Both the position numbers and the translations under genes were made by a program. From Compostimonas suwonensis (lineage in GTDB: Bacteria > Actinomycetota > Actinomycetes > Actinomycetales > Microbacteriaceae), in NCBI RefSeq assembly GCF_002797855.1, contig NZ_PGFB01000001.1, forward strand, positions 1-64,000: a stretch of 64,000 nucleotides of DNA. Direction: 5' to 3'. Of the stretch, positions 7,276-16,209 are shown in pieces (within the stretch, counting starts at the first letter, position 1; each line of letters starts with the position of its first letter). Under the pieces are notes generated by a model. It ran no database searches. It was not told the origin of the DNA and worked only from the letters and a program-made list of their open reading frames with translations.

Positions 7276-9804
7276 TCAGAGGCGCTTCCCTCTGGTGCGG
7301 GTCATAAAGGGCACGGCGAGGGCCGCGCCGAGACCGGCGAGCGCCCCGATGGGCACCGCCGAGCCGATCGGACCCACGTCGGGATCCTTCGGGGTCGGGC
7401 CGCCGAGCACGAGACCCGCGCTCTCACCCGTCGCCGCCGGGTTCTGCGGCCCCGAGCCCGACGCGGGCGCGTTCGGCACCACCGCGCCGCCGCCGCTCGA
7501 CGCATTGTTCGCCGCAGGCCTGCTCGCCGGGGGGACGCTGCCGCCCGACGGCTGCGGAGCCGGAACCTTCGGGCCCGTCTGGATCGCATCCGCCGCCGCG
7601 AGGGCCTGCGTCTCCCAGCCCTTCGGGATCGGGGCGTATCCCATCGGAAGCTGGCCGAAGTCCGTGCCGGGCTGCTGCCCCGCCGTCGCCGCATACCGGA
7701 TGAACGCCGCGTAGTCGGCTCGCGCCTCGCTGTCCTTCGACCGCGGATTGGCGACGGCGTAGACCGGCATCGTCAACGGGTAAGCGGTCGGCGCGGCATC
7801 CGCGTTGGCACTGCTCGAATCGAACTCGTAGACCTGATCCTGCCCGGCGGCCGGGGTCATCGCGGCAGCGGCGGCGAGGAAGGACTCCGGAGTGGGAGCG
7901 ACGAACTGGCCGGCGCCGTTGAGGAGCGAAGCGGAGACGACCTGATATCGCGCCGCCGATGCCGTGTCGCTCAGGGCGAGCACGCGCTGGTAGCCCGAGA
8001 CGGCTCGGGGCGCCTTCGGGTACTTGGGAGGAGAGGCCTGGATGTCCCACGGCCCGAGGAGCTGGCCGTCGCCGCGCAGAGCGAGGTAGGCGCTCTGGTC
8101 GAGGTCGTTCGTATAAGGCCGCCAGGCGACGATGTTCAGCGGCAGCGATCCGTCGGCCTGCGCGGGCTGCTCGGTCGGATCGGCCTTGGGGAAGTCCTCG
8201 CGCGGCGCCTCGAACCCGACCTCGGCCGGGTTGACCTCTGCGTTGGTCGAGTTCCACGGGTTGACGACCATGCCCCAGGGGTCCGGGCGCCCGGCGAGGA
8301 AGTCGACGGCGTCCTTGTCGGACATGATGTAGCGCCACACCTGCCACGCCGTGTCGGATCGCCCCTGCGGGATCAGGAGGTCGGCGAGCGACGGGCTGAT
8401 GAGGCTCTCGTACTGCCACTCCGGATCGTTGATCGCGAGGAAGTCGGGATCCATCGTCAGGTTGCGGGGATTGCTCGCCGGCTGCCCCCGCAGACCGAGA
8501 TGCGTCTTGTCGGCGAGAGTCGGCAGCGAGTCGAGATACGAGTAGCTCAGGAGTTTCGCCAGCAGCCGGGGCGTGAGGTTGATCGAGGTGAACGCCGTGC
8601 CCGTCTTCGACGCGATGTCCTCCGGCAGCTCCCCGCTCGCGACCGGCTGCCGGTCGATCGAGAAGCCTATCGACACGCCGGTGAGCGCCACGGGGGCGTA
8701 GACGAGCGAGTCCTCCAGCCCCTCGGAGTACGGCCGGGAGGCGAGGGCGAGCGGTGCCTCGTCCGAGGTGAGCGCGGTGCGGAGCGAGTCGGAGTCGGCG
8801 GTCGTGCTCAGCGTGTAGGCCGCGCCGCCCTGCGAGGTGCAGAGGCGGGGCTGCCACGAGCGGATGGCGAGCGCCGCGAGTTCGCTTCCGCTCACCTGGC
8901 GCTCGGCCGCGCCGATGTTGCACGCGATCGAGAGCGGCTTGAAGTCGAGCTTGACGGCGAGGTGGTGCTTCCAGGACTCCCAGAACAGCCCCGACTTGGT
9001 GATGCCCGTGACACCGGGGTCGTTCTCGGCACGCGGCACGATGACGAGCCAGCACGACCGCGGCGCGGTCGTGCCGTCGGGCTGCGTGATGGACTCGCCG
9101 CAGCCGAGGCCCGGTGTCTGCACCGCGGTCTGGATCTCGAACTTCGCGGTGCCCGAGCCGTCGGCGCCCGAGCCGCTCCACGGGATCTCGTTCGTGGTGC
9201 TGTCGGTGAAGAACTCGTTCGTGTTGACGTTGACGGTCTCGTCTTTTTTGCCGTTGACGACGGAAGCGATCGTCTTGCCGGTCGCCGAGCGGAAGGGGAT
9301 CGAGGTGTAGGTCGGATTGGCCAGGCTTCCGCCGATCGACGTGTACTCGAGGTCCTCCTCGGCGACGTCCTCCGTCTCGACGGTGTTGTCGCGCGTCGCC
9401 CCGGGCGTGTGGAAGCCGCCGTACTGGCACGTCGTGCGGTCGGGCTGAGTGGGGTCATCGGGGTCGTCGCCCCAGCACTGCATGATCTGCAGGAAGTTGG
9501 TTCCGCCCGTCGATCCGGGAACCGAGGACTGCTTGCCGCCCTTCCAGCTCACGAGCACACCCTGCGAGGTGAGGTCCTTGGTCTGGGAGACCGTGACGGC
9601 GAGCTGCGGGAACGGCGCGTTCACGAAGTCGGGATCCTGATCCTGGGCCGTGACCCTGACCGCGGACGAGCTCGCGTCCTCCGCCTGGACAGGCGTCAGC
9701 CCCGCGAGGGCGACGAGACCTGCGGTGGTCGAACCGACGATCAGACCGACCACGAGGGAGTTCAGGACTCCACGGCGGCGGCGCGTCGACAAGCTGGAAT
9801 GCAC
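7276..9804 (-). CDS. Large surface protein with PstS-like binding regions and C-terminal membrane anchor
   Basis: About 842 residues. A signal/anchor segment near the N-terminus ends at TPVQA. The ectodomain contains stretches typical of binding-protein folds, such as DEAPLALASRPYS, TPRLLAKLLSYSY with TMDPDFLAIN, and YPLTMPVYAVAN near the end. It is followed by a Ser/Pro/Gly-rich linker with PAPQPSGGS and a final hydrophobic span with the basic end TRTRGKRL. Several Cys in the N-terminal third (for example QCWGDD, TCQYGG, LGCGES) suggest disulfides. I placed the start at GTG 9804, which has GGAG seven bases upstream; ATG 9873 in the same frame has no visible ribosome site. It is about twice the size of a normal PstS. 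A ligand-binding role is inferred from resemblance and context. Confidence 0.7.
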   Translation of the reverse strand: MHSSLSTRRRRGVLNSLVVGLIVGSTTAGLVALAGLTPVQAEDASSSAVRVTAQDQDPDFVNAPFPQLAVTVSQTKDLTSQGVLVSWKGGKQSSVPGSTGGTNFLQIMQCWGDDPDDPTQPDRTTCQYGGFHTPGATRDNTVETEDVAEEDLEYTSIGGSLANPTYTSIPFRSATGKTIASVVNGKKDETVNVNTNEFFTDSTTNEIPWSGSGADGSGTAKFEIQTAVQTPGLGCGESITQPDGTTAPRSCWLVIVPRAENDPGVTGITKSGLFWESWKHHLAVKLDFKPLSIACNIGAAERQVSGSELAALAIRSWQPRLCTSQGGAAYTLSTTADSDSLRTALTSDEAPLALASRPYSEGLEDSLVYAPVALTGVSIGFSIDRQPVASGELPEDIASKTGTAFTSINLTPRLLAKLLSYSYLDSLPTLADKTHLGLRGQPASNPRNLTMDPDFLAINDPEWQYESLISPSLADLLIPQGRSDTAWQVWRYIMSDKDAVDFLAGRPDPWGMVVNPWNSTNAEVNPAEVGFEAPREDFPKADPTEQPAQADGSLPLNIVAWRPYTNDLDQSAYLALRGDGQLLGPWDIQASPPKYPKAPRAVSGYQRVLALSDTASAARYQVVSASLLNGAGQFVAPTPESFLAAAAAMTPAAGQDQVYEFDSSSANADAAPTAYPLTMPVYAVANPRSKDSEARADYAAFIRYAATAGQQPGTDFGQLPMGYAPIPKGWETQALAAADAIQTGPKVPAPQPSGGSVPPASRPAANNASSGGGAVVPNAPASGSGPQNPAATGESAGLVLGGPTPKDPDVGPIGSAVPIGALAGLGAALAVPFMTRTRGKRL

Positions 9805-9923
9805 GGGTTTCTCCAAGAGGAACGTGGCCGACCGGAGGACGACCGTGGTCAAGCTATTGAGCACGCGTGTCATCGTGATGAACGCGGAGGGAACGAGACC
9901 TCGCCGGGAGCTTTCCTAGCCGA

Positions 9924-11561
9924 CTATTGGCTCGGAGGACTCGCGCGCTTCAAGCGCCGCGAGACGAGAGGCGGTACGGCGACGGCCACGACGAGCAGGA
10001 TGCCGGCGAGCAGCATGATCGTCTGCTGCAGACCCCATCCGGTGTCGGGGAGGGCAAGAGGTGTCGCAGCGGCGACACCGCGCACACCGCTGCCGCCGCC
10101 GCTGACGAGGGCGCCGTTCTCGTCGTAGACCGGGGCGTCGCCCGCAGCACCACCGCCATCCGCCGCGGCATCCCCGCCACCCGCGCCGCTGTCGCCGCCC
10201 GGAGCGTTCGCCGAGTCGCCACCGCCGCCCGAGCCGCTCACGTCGGTGTCTTCGAGCGCGCCCGCGGTTCCCGTCGTGCACTGGTTGGGGCCGACCTTGT
10301 CGCACTCGGCCGGCATGGGCGCCGTCACGGCGAGCTGGTTGTTCTCCGGGGACTCGCCCGGCTTGAAGGTCGGGTTGTTGCAGGTGTTGATGTCGACGTC
10401 GGCGACGTTCGATCCGGGGATCCTCTTGATCTGCTCGAAGCCCGCCAGTACGAGGTTCATCGGCAGGGGCGAGTAGCCGAGCGCGTCGGCCTGCTGCTGG
10501 CCCTCGCAGAGGAAGTACTTCGCGAAGGCCCCGAGGGTCTTGCCCTTCTCGGCCGTGAAGATGCCGGCCACCTCGGTGGGCACGATCATGTAGGAGTAGC
10601 TCGAGAGCGGATAGGTGCGGCTGTCGGGGTTGTTGTAGACGCCGTCGAGGATCTGGGTGAGGTAGTCGGGGGATGCCGGATCGGTGTTGATCCGGGCCTG
10701 GAGCAGGGCGACGGCGACCGACGGCGCCGTGGGCTCGATGTAGTAGCCGCTGTTGTTGAGCACCTTGGCCACCGGGAAGCCCGACTTGATCGCGTAGGAG
10801 TACTCGACGTACGTGATCGCGCCCTCGCCGTAACCCTGGCTCACGTAGCCGGCGACGCCGAGCGAGCCGCTCTGCGCCTTCGCCGCTCCGAAGACCGGGT
10901 ACTGCGAGGTGAGCCCGCAGGGGGCTGCGCGGCCGACCGAGACGCAGAAGTTGTTCCACAGATCGGGGTACTGCTTCGACATCCACAGGCTGAACTGGGC
11001 GCTCGATCCCGAGCCGTCCGAGCGCACCACGGGGGTGATCGCCTTGTCGGGCATCGCGAGCCCGGGGTTGTCGGCCTGGATCTGGGGATCGTTCCAGTTC
11101 GTGATGACGCCCGTGAAGATCTTCGTGACCGTCTCACCGCCGAGGCGGAGGTTGGTGACCTTCTTGCCGCCGATCGTCAGGTGGTACATAAACGCCGTGC
11201 CACCCGCGACGATCGGCATGTAGGCGTACCCGGTCGTCGGGGCCTCGGGGGCGGAGTTGTCCTCGGGGCGGAGCTGGAACGGGATCTCGCTCACGCCGAA
11301 GTCGACGGTGCCCTGGATGAAGTCACGACGGCCGGCCGAGGAGCCCGTTCCGTTGTAGTTGACCGTCATCTGGTAGTTGGCCGTGACGTTCTTGCGCCAC
11401 TGGTCGAGGGCGTTCTGCGACCAGGTCGAGCCGCTGCCGGTGATCGGGGCATAGGTCTCTGCCTGCGCGGGTGTGGCGCCGGCCACCACGAGGGCGGCGC
11501 TGATCGACACGACGCCGAGGATGCCGGCGAGGCGACGGGCGAGGCGGAAGCGGGAGGTCAC
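9924..11561 (-). CDS. pstS: PstS phosphate-binding protein with LPDTG wall-sorting tail
   Basis: PstS captures phosphate outside the membrane for PstCA. The 545-residue protein has a signal peptide ending TPAQA (about 34) with no lipobox Cys. Its phosphate loop is ITGSGSTWSQNALDQW, GTGSSAGRRDF and VDFGVSEIP follow, and RSDGSGSSAQFSLWMSKQ is the third phosphate-contact motif. After the binding domain comes a Gly/Ala/Ser/Asp-rich linker (about 430-500). LPDTG at 504-508, a hydrophobic span and RRLKR complete a sortase-type signal. Most PstS proteins of Gram-positive bacteria are lipoproteins, so this anchoring is unusual. The GTG start overlaps the pstA stop by 4 bases (GTGA). Confidence 0.93.
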   Translation of the reverse strand: MTSRFRLARRLAGILGVVSISAALVVAGATPAQAETYAPITGSGSTWSQNALDQWRKNVTANYQMTVNYNGTGSSAGRRDFIQGTVDFGVSEIPFQLRPEDNSAPEAPTTGYAYMPIVAGGTAFMYHLTIGGKKVTNLRLGGETVTKIFTGVITNWNDPQIQADNPGLAMPDKAITPVVRSDGSGSSAQFSLWMSKQYPDLWNNFCVSVGRAAPCGLTSQYPVFGAAKAQSGSLGVAGYVSQGYGEGAITYVEYSYAIKSGFPVAKVLNNSGYYIEPTAPSVAVALLQARINTDPASPDYLTQILDGVYNNPDSRTYPLSSYSYMIVPTEVAGIFTAEKGKTLGAFAKYFLCEGQQQADALGYSPLPMNLVLAGFEQIKRIPGSNVADVDINTCNNPTFKPGESPENNQLAVTAPMPAECDKVGPNQCTTGTAGALEDTDVSGSGGGGDSANAPGGDSGAGGGDAAADGGGAAGDAPVYDENGALVSGGGSGVRGVAAATPLALPDTGWGLQQTIMLLAGILLVVAVAVPPLVSRRLKRASPPSQ

Positions 11562-13099
11562 AGGTGCTCCTTACGGGTGGGAACCACGGTGACGACGGTC
11601 TGGGTCTCCGGGGCGGGCGGTGCGGTGCGCATGGTCATGCGTCGAAGATCGTTGAGCGACGCCTCCGCGGCCCGGCGACGTTGCCCGTCGCTCAGCTGGC
11701 CGGGCGAACGCCCGCCGAACGCCCGTGCGATCACGAAGAGCACGAGCACGAGGATGATGAGCACGGCCGCCGCGCCGAAACCGCGCGCGACCATGTTGGG
11801 CTCGGGCGACTTGACGAAGTCGAAGACCTGCAGCGGCAGCGAGATCATCGGGCCCGAGAACGGGTTGAAGTTCATGACGGCGGTCACGCCCGAGGTCAGC
11901 AGCACGGGCGAGGTCTCGCCGACGCCGCGGGCGGTGCCGAGGATGACGGCGTTGACGAGTCCCGAGCGGGCCGTCGGCAGCACCACGTGCCACACGGTGC
12001 GCCAGCGGGGGGCGCCGAGCGCGTAGGACGCCTCACGGAGGCTTCCGGAGACCAGGCGGAGCACGACATCCGAGGCCCTGATGATGATGGGCAGCATCAT
12101 GACCGAGATGGCGAGGGCCGCGGCGAAGCCCGAGCGCTGGTGGGTGAAGAGCATGATGACGCAGGCGTAGACGAAGAGGCCCGCGACGATCGAGGGCAGC
12201 GCCGTCATGGCGTCCGAGATCGTGCGCACGAAGCGCGAGAAGCGGCCGGGGAACTCGTTGAGGAACACGGCGGTCGTGATGCCGAGCGGAACCGTGATGA
12301 TCAGCGCGATGCCGATCTGGATGAGGGTTCCGACGATCGCGTGCAGGATCCCGCCCATGCTGAGCGGGTCGAGCGGGCCGGCGAGCTCCATCGTCTGGGT
12401 GACGAAGTTGACATTGAACAGCGCCGCCGCACCGCGCACGAGCGTGTAGACGAGCACGAAGATGAGCGCGCTCAGCAGGATGGCTCCGGCTCCGTAGAGC
12501 AGCGCCGTCATCACGCGGTCTTTGACCGTCTCCGCGTCGCCGCGGAACGACACCATAAGCGCGTAGATGCCGATGAAGGCCAAGAAGGCCACGACGAACC
12601 AGCCCACCGCGCCGCTGAGCGGGGCGAACCAGCCGAAGAGCAGTCCGGCGATCGCCGCGGCCGCGATGAGGGAGCCGAGCACGTTGAAGCGGTCTTCGCC
12701 CGTCGCCGTGCGCAGCATCCGCCGGGGGCCGATGTCGCCGGCGGGGTTCGGCCGCATGGTCGCGCCGGGCGTGCGCGCGGGCCCCCGCGGCGCCGGACGC
12801 GACGGCTCGTCGGCCTTCGCAGTGCGGGAGGCGGCGAGGAGCGAGAGCTCCTCGTCGGTGAGCACGTCGGCCGTGACGGTGATGTCGTCGGGCGCCGTCG
12901 TCTCGTTCGGCATCGTTGTGGGGGGTGCGGTGGCCTCGCCGACGGGCTCGAGCACCTCGGTGATGTCGGTCGACGCGGCTGCGGAGGCCGCGGGCGTCGG
13001 GGGTGTCACCCCGGGCACGGTCGTCTCTGGCGCGGTCGTCTCGGGCAGGGTCTTCTCCGGCACGGCGGTCTCGGTCACACTCGTCTCCGTCGTCGACAT
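11558..13099 (-). CDS. pstA: PstA, phosphate ABC transporter permease with long N-terminal extension
   Basis: Inner-membrane permease partner of PstC. The last ~350 residues carry the binding-protein-dependent permease fold. This has FNVLGSLIAAAAIAGLLFGW as the first span, a FLNEFPG segment, and the cytoplasmic coupling loop SLREASYALGAPRWRTVWHVVLP (EAA-like). GVGETSPVLLT, typical of PstA, follows. The protein is 513 residues, against roughly 300 for common PstA, because of a Thr/Pro/Ala/Glu-rich cytoplasmic N-terminus of about 150 residues and a longer tail. The start ATG overlaps the pstC stop (TGATG), so the genes are translationally coupled. The role of the low-complexity extension is unknown. 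Confidence 0.93.
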   Translation of the reverse strand: MSTTETSVTETAVPEKTLPETTAPETTVPGVTPPTPAASAAASTDITEVLEPVGEATAPPTTMPNETTAPDDITVTADVLTDEELSLLAASRTAKADEPSRPAPRGPARTPGATMRPNPAGDIGPRRMLRTATGEDRFNVLGSLIAAAAIAGLLFGWFAPLSGAVGWFVVAFLAFIGIYALMVSFRGDAETVKDRVMTALLYGAGAILLSALIFVLVYTLVRGAAALFNVNFVTQTMELAGPLDPLSMGGILHAIVGTLIQIGIALIITVPLGITTAVFLNEFPGRFSRFVRTISDAMTALPSIVAGLFVYACVIMLFTHQRSGFAAALAISVMMLPIIIRASDVVLRLVSGSLREASYALGAPRWRTVWHVVLPTARSGLVNAVILGTARGVGETSPVLLTSGVTAVMNFNPFSGPMISLPLQVFDFVKSPEPNMVARGFGAAAVLIILVLVLFVIARAFGGRSPGQLSDGQRRRAAEASLNDLRRMTMRTAPPAPETQTVVTVVPTRKEHL

Positions 13100-14169
13100 C
13101 AGTCGCTCTCCGCACCGGAACGCGAGCGCGCCACGATCGAGGAGGCCGTGAAGTTCACGATGAGGGTCATCACGAAGAGCACGAGGCCAGCCGCCATGAG
13201 CGCCGAGAGGCCGAACTCGCTCGCCTCGCCGTAGCGCAGGGCGATGAGGGCCGAGACCGAGTTCGTGCCGGTCTGCAGGATGTGCCAGTTGATCGTGAAG
13301 ATCGGGGAGATGATCATGTAGACAGCGATCGTCTCGCCGAGCGCACGGCCCAGGCCCAGCATCGTGCCGCCGATGATCCCACCCCGGCCGAACGGCAGGA
13401 CGACGGCGCGGATCATGCCCCAGCGGCTCGAACCCAGCGCGTAGGCGCCCTCGCGCTCGCCGGGCGGGGCCTGCGAGAACGACTCCCGCATGACCGAGGT
13501 CTGGATCGGCACGACCATGAGCGCGACGACGATACCGGCGATGAACGCCGAGGAGGTGAACGCGCTCGCGTCGGTCACTCCGGCCTGCGAGGCCCCGTCG
13601 ACCGCGAAGATCGGGATCCAGCCGAAGTGCGCGGGCTCCGAGATCCAGCGGGCGACCGGGATGATCGCCTCCTGCAGGAAGAACAGCCCCCACAGGCCGA
13701 AGACGACACTCGGCACGGCGGCCATGAGGTCGACGAGGCTCGTCAGGAACGCCCGCATCTTCGGCGGCACGATCTCGGAGATGAGCAGGGCGGTGCCGAG
13801 CGCGAGCGGCACCGAGAACGCCATCGCGACGAGGGCGATCGTGACGGTGCCGAAGAGCACGGCGGCGATGCCGAAGGTGTCCGTCTCGGGCGACCAGGCC
13901 TGCTCGGTCAGGAAGCCGAAGCCCGCGACGCTCAACGCGTCGCCGGCGCGGATCGACAGGAACAGGCCGACCGCGAGCATGATGGCGACGGTCGTGCCAC
14001 CCGCGGCGTACGCGAAACCGCGGAAGGCGGCGTCCGGGCCCGACCAGCGGGTGATGATCGAACGACGCTCAGGCGCGAGCTTCTGCGGCTTCTCCGCCTC
14101 CGGCTCGGGCAGTCGCTCGTTGGCGACGAGCACGTCTTCGATCGTCTGGAACTCGGTCTCCTCAGCCAC
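13099..14169 (-). CDS. pstC: PstC, phosphate ABC transporter permease
   Basis: First gene of the minus-strand run. The 356-residue protein has a short charged cytoplasmic N-terminus, then about six membrane spans. PstC signatures include FGFLTEQAWSP, AAVPSVVFGLWGLFFL and the coupling loop PGEREGAYALGSSRWGMIRAVVLPFGRGGI, followed by GRALGETIAVYM. Length is normal for the family. GTG start 14169 is preceded by GAGGTG at suitable spacing. It pairs with PstA and, in trans within the run, with PstB, which is about 11 kb downstream. Expression is probably driven from the 219-base gap upstream, which holds two GTTC-type repeats spaced 22 bases apart. Confidence 0.94.
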   Translation of the reverse strand: MAEETEFQTIEDVLVANERLPEPEAEKPQKLAPERRSIITRWSGPDAAFRGFAYAAGGTTVAIMLAVGLFLSIRAGDALSVAGFGFLTEQAWSPETDTFGIAAVLFGTVTIALVAMAFSVPLALGTALLISEIVPPKMRAFLTSLVDLMAAVPSVVFGLWGLFFLQEAIIPVARWISEPAHFGWIPIFAVDGASQAGVTDASAFTSSAFIAGIVVALMVVPIQTSVMRESFSQAPPGEREGAYALGSSRWGMIRAVVLPFGRGGIIGGTMLGLGRALGETIAVYMIISPIFTINWHILQTGTNSVSALIALRYGEASEFGLSALMAAGLVLFVMTLIVNFTASSIVARSRSGAESD

Positions 14170-14288
14170 GGGTCACCTCGATCGTGCTGTCGGCGATGCG
14201 CGCCCGCTCGATGTGCGGCGTGGTCGACATGGGGCTCCCGGGATGATGAAGGCGAAGCCGGCCGCGGACACGAGCCAAGGCGGGCCAA

Positions 14289-14316
14289 GAGAACACCCTC
14301 GGATCATGAGATGAAC
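14289..14316 (-). promoter_or_regulatory. Possible PHO-box-like repeats upstream of pstC
   Basis: On the minus strand GTTCATC begins at 14316 and GTTCTCT at 14294, exactly 22 bases apart, with a weaker GATCCGA halfway between. PhoP boxes of actinobacteria are built of 11-base units starting GTTCA. The match is partial and lies about 120-145 bases upstream of the pstC start, so this is a tentative call. Confidence 0.3.
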
Positions 14317-14388
14317 GGGGCGAATCGTTCCGCTTAAGGCGAGATGGACGTGACGTGATCACCAGGCGGATCGTCGAAGTGTTCATCA

Positions 14389-16209
14389 TCATCGGCCATC
14401 TCCGGTCGGCGGCGGGCTCGTCGTCGAGCCGGGGGTCTGGGACGGCGTGGAGCTGGGCGTCGGGGACGGCGTGGCACTCGGCGTCGACGTCGGCACCACC
14501 GGATGCACGGCCCCGACGAGCATGATCGTCGAGCCGAGAGCAGCCCGCACGCCCTCGGCGGGCTCGCTTGCGACGACACTGCCCTCCGGCGACGACGGCT
14601 CCAGGCGCGAGACGACGCTCACGACGAACCCCGCGGACTCCAGGAGCGCCGTCGCGTCGGCGAGCGCCAGACCCGCGGTCGCGGGAACCCTGTTCGAGCC
14701 CGAGGCGACGACGAGATCCACGGCCGTGCCCGGTGCGAGACGCTCGCCCGCTGCGGCGGAGGAGCGCAGGACGGTGCCGGCGGCCAGCTCGGAGTCGTCG
14801 CTCGTGACCGCGCCGACCGTGAGCCCCGCCGCCTCGAGCGCGCTGCGGGCCGAGGCCAGGGGCAGCCCGCCCAGAGCGGGCACGATCGGCCTCTCATCGA
14901 CGACCATGGGCTCGGATGTCGCGGTCGGTGTCGGTGTCGTCGTCGGGGTCGCCGTGGGAATCGAGGTGGGCAGCGCCCGGGGCCCTCCGGGGTTTCCATA
15001 CGCGGCGGCGAACCCCCACACCACGACGATGAGGGCGGCCACGAGCGAGGCCGCGGCCCATCCCGAGCGACGCGACGGCTGCTGACCGGCGGCGACGGTG
15101 ACCGCCGAGGTGCGCGTCGGTACCGATGAGAGACCGGGATGCCGCGCCACGACCGTGCGCTCGGACGCGGCCGGCAGCACCTTCGTCGCGCCGTCGTCCG
15201 GATCGCCGAACCCCTCCGTGTCATCGTGGCCCGCGCCGTCCAGGCCGCCGAGCACCACCGTGCGCGCCGCAGTGCTCGGCGGAGCAGCAGCCTGCAATGC
15301 GTCGAGCATGGTCCGGGCATCCGGATAGCGGCCCTGCGGATCCTTCGCGAGCCCGCGCACGACGAAGCGGTCGAAGCCGCGGCCCACGCCCGGTCGCAGG
15401 GAGGAGGGCACGGGCGGCGGCGCCTGCACGTGGGCGCGCATGACCTCGCGCTGCGTGTCGCGCTGGTAGGGCGGCCTGCCGGTCACGGCGTAGTAGGCGA
15501 GCGCCGCCACCTGGTAGAGGTCGCCGCGCTCGTCGACCGTGAGGCCCCGCGCCTGCTCGGGCGACATGTAGTTGACGTTGCCGACGACTCCGGGGGCCTT
15601 CGCGCCCGCGCCGTCGGCGGCATCGGCAGCGGCAGCACCCGCGGTCGCGACGGCCTCGCTGCGGAGCACGTCGTGGCCGAGGGCCTGACGGCCGGCGGCA
15701 TCCGCGAGACCGAAGTCGAGCACCCGCACCCGGCCGGCCTCGAGCTCCGAGCCGGCCGCCGGAACCATGACGTTCGACGGCGAGATGTCGCGGTGGATGA
15801 CGCCCGCGGCGTGCGCGGCCTGAAGCCCGAGCAGAACCCCCTCGATGACGGCGACAGCCTGCGCCACGGTGAGCGGGCCGTCCGTCTCGACGCGCTCGGC
15901 GAGGGTCACGCCCTCGGCCAGCTCGACAGCGATCCAGGCGCTCGGCACACCGGCCGCGTCGTGGGTGCCGACGCCGAGCACGGCGACCACGTTCGGGTGC
16001 CGCATGGCCTCGGCCGCGCGCGCCTCGCGGAAGAAGGCCTCGCGCGCCGCCTCGTAGGCCGAGAAGTGGGGGTGCAGGATCTTGAGGGCGAGCGGACGCC
16101 CCGTGCTCACCTCGACGGCCGAGAAGACCGATGCCGTGCCGCCCGAGCCGAGCAGCTCGCCGAGCCGGTAGCGCCCCGAGATCAGGCCGTCATCCGGCAC
16201 GGTCACCAC
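14389..16209 (-). CDS. Transmembrane Ser/Thr protein kinase with PASTA domains (PknB-like)
   Basis: The N-terminal kinase domain (about 10-290) has glycine loop LLGSGGTASV, the ATP lysine in LALKILH, catalytic loop HRDISPSN, DFG (VLDFGLAD), and NYMSPEQARG as the P+1 region. The usual Lys two residues after the HRD Asp is Ser here, which may lower activity. A Thr-rich juxtamembrane region, one span (WAAASLVAALIVVVWGFAAAY) and a Pro/Thr linker follow. Two PASTA-like repeats (starting IVPALGGLPLASARSALEAAGL and VPATAGLALADATALLESAGF) come next, then a Ser/Thr/Pro tail. PASTA kinases sense muropeptides and control wall growth. A GTG at 16206 overlaps the upstream stop (GTGA) and may be the true start. 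It is not in a divisome cluster here. Confidence 0.9.
   Translation of the reverse strand: MVTVPDDGLISGRYRLGELLGSGGTASVFSAVEVSTGRPLALKILHPHFSAYEAAREAFFREARAAEAMRHPNVVAVLGVGTHDAAGVPSAWIAVELAEGVTLAERVETDGPLTVAQAVAVIEGVLLGLQAAHAAGVIHRDISPSNVMVPAAGSELEAGRVRVLDFGLADAAGRQALGHDVLRSEAVATAGAAAADAADGAGAKAPGVVGNVNYMSPEQARGLTVDERGDLYQVAALAYYAVTGRPPYQRDTQREVMRAHVQAPPPVPSSLRPGVGRGFDRFVVRGLAKDPQGRYPDARTMLDALQAAAPPSTAARTVVLGGLDGAGHDDTEGFGDPDDGATKVLPAASERTVVARHPGLSSVPTRTSAVTVAAGQQPSRRSGWAAASLVAALIVVVWGFAAAYGNPGGPRALPTSIPTATPTTTPTPTATSEPMVVDERPIVPALGGLPLASARSALEAAGLTVGAVTSDDSELAAGTVLRSSAAAGERLAPGTAVDLVVASGSNRVPATAGLALADATALLESAGFVVSVVSRLEPSSPEGSVVASEPAEGVRAALGSTIMLVGAVHPVVPTSTPSATPSPTPSSTPSQTPGSTTSPPPTGDGR

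Noticed and set aside
7099-10128. Open frame of about 1000 codons on the plus strand
   Set aside because: It runs antisense across the large binding protein and the end of PstS. Its composition is Arg/Gly/Val-rich with no motif, as expected for a shadow frame.
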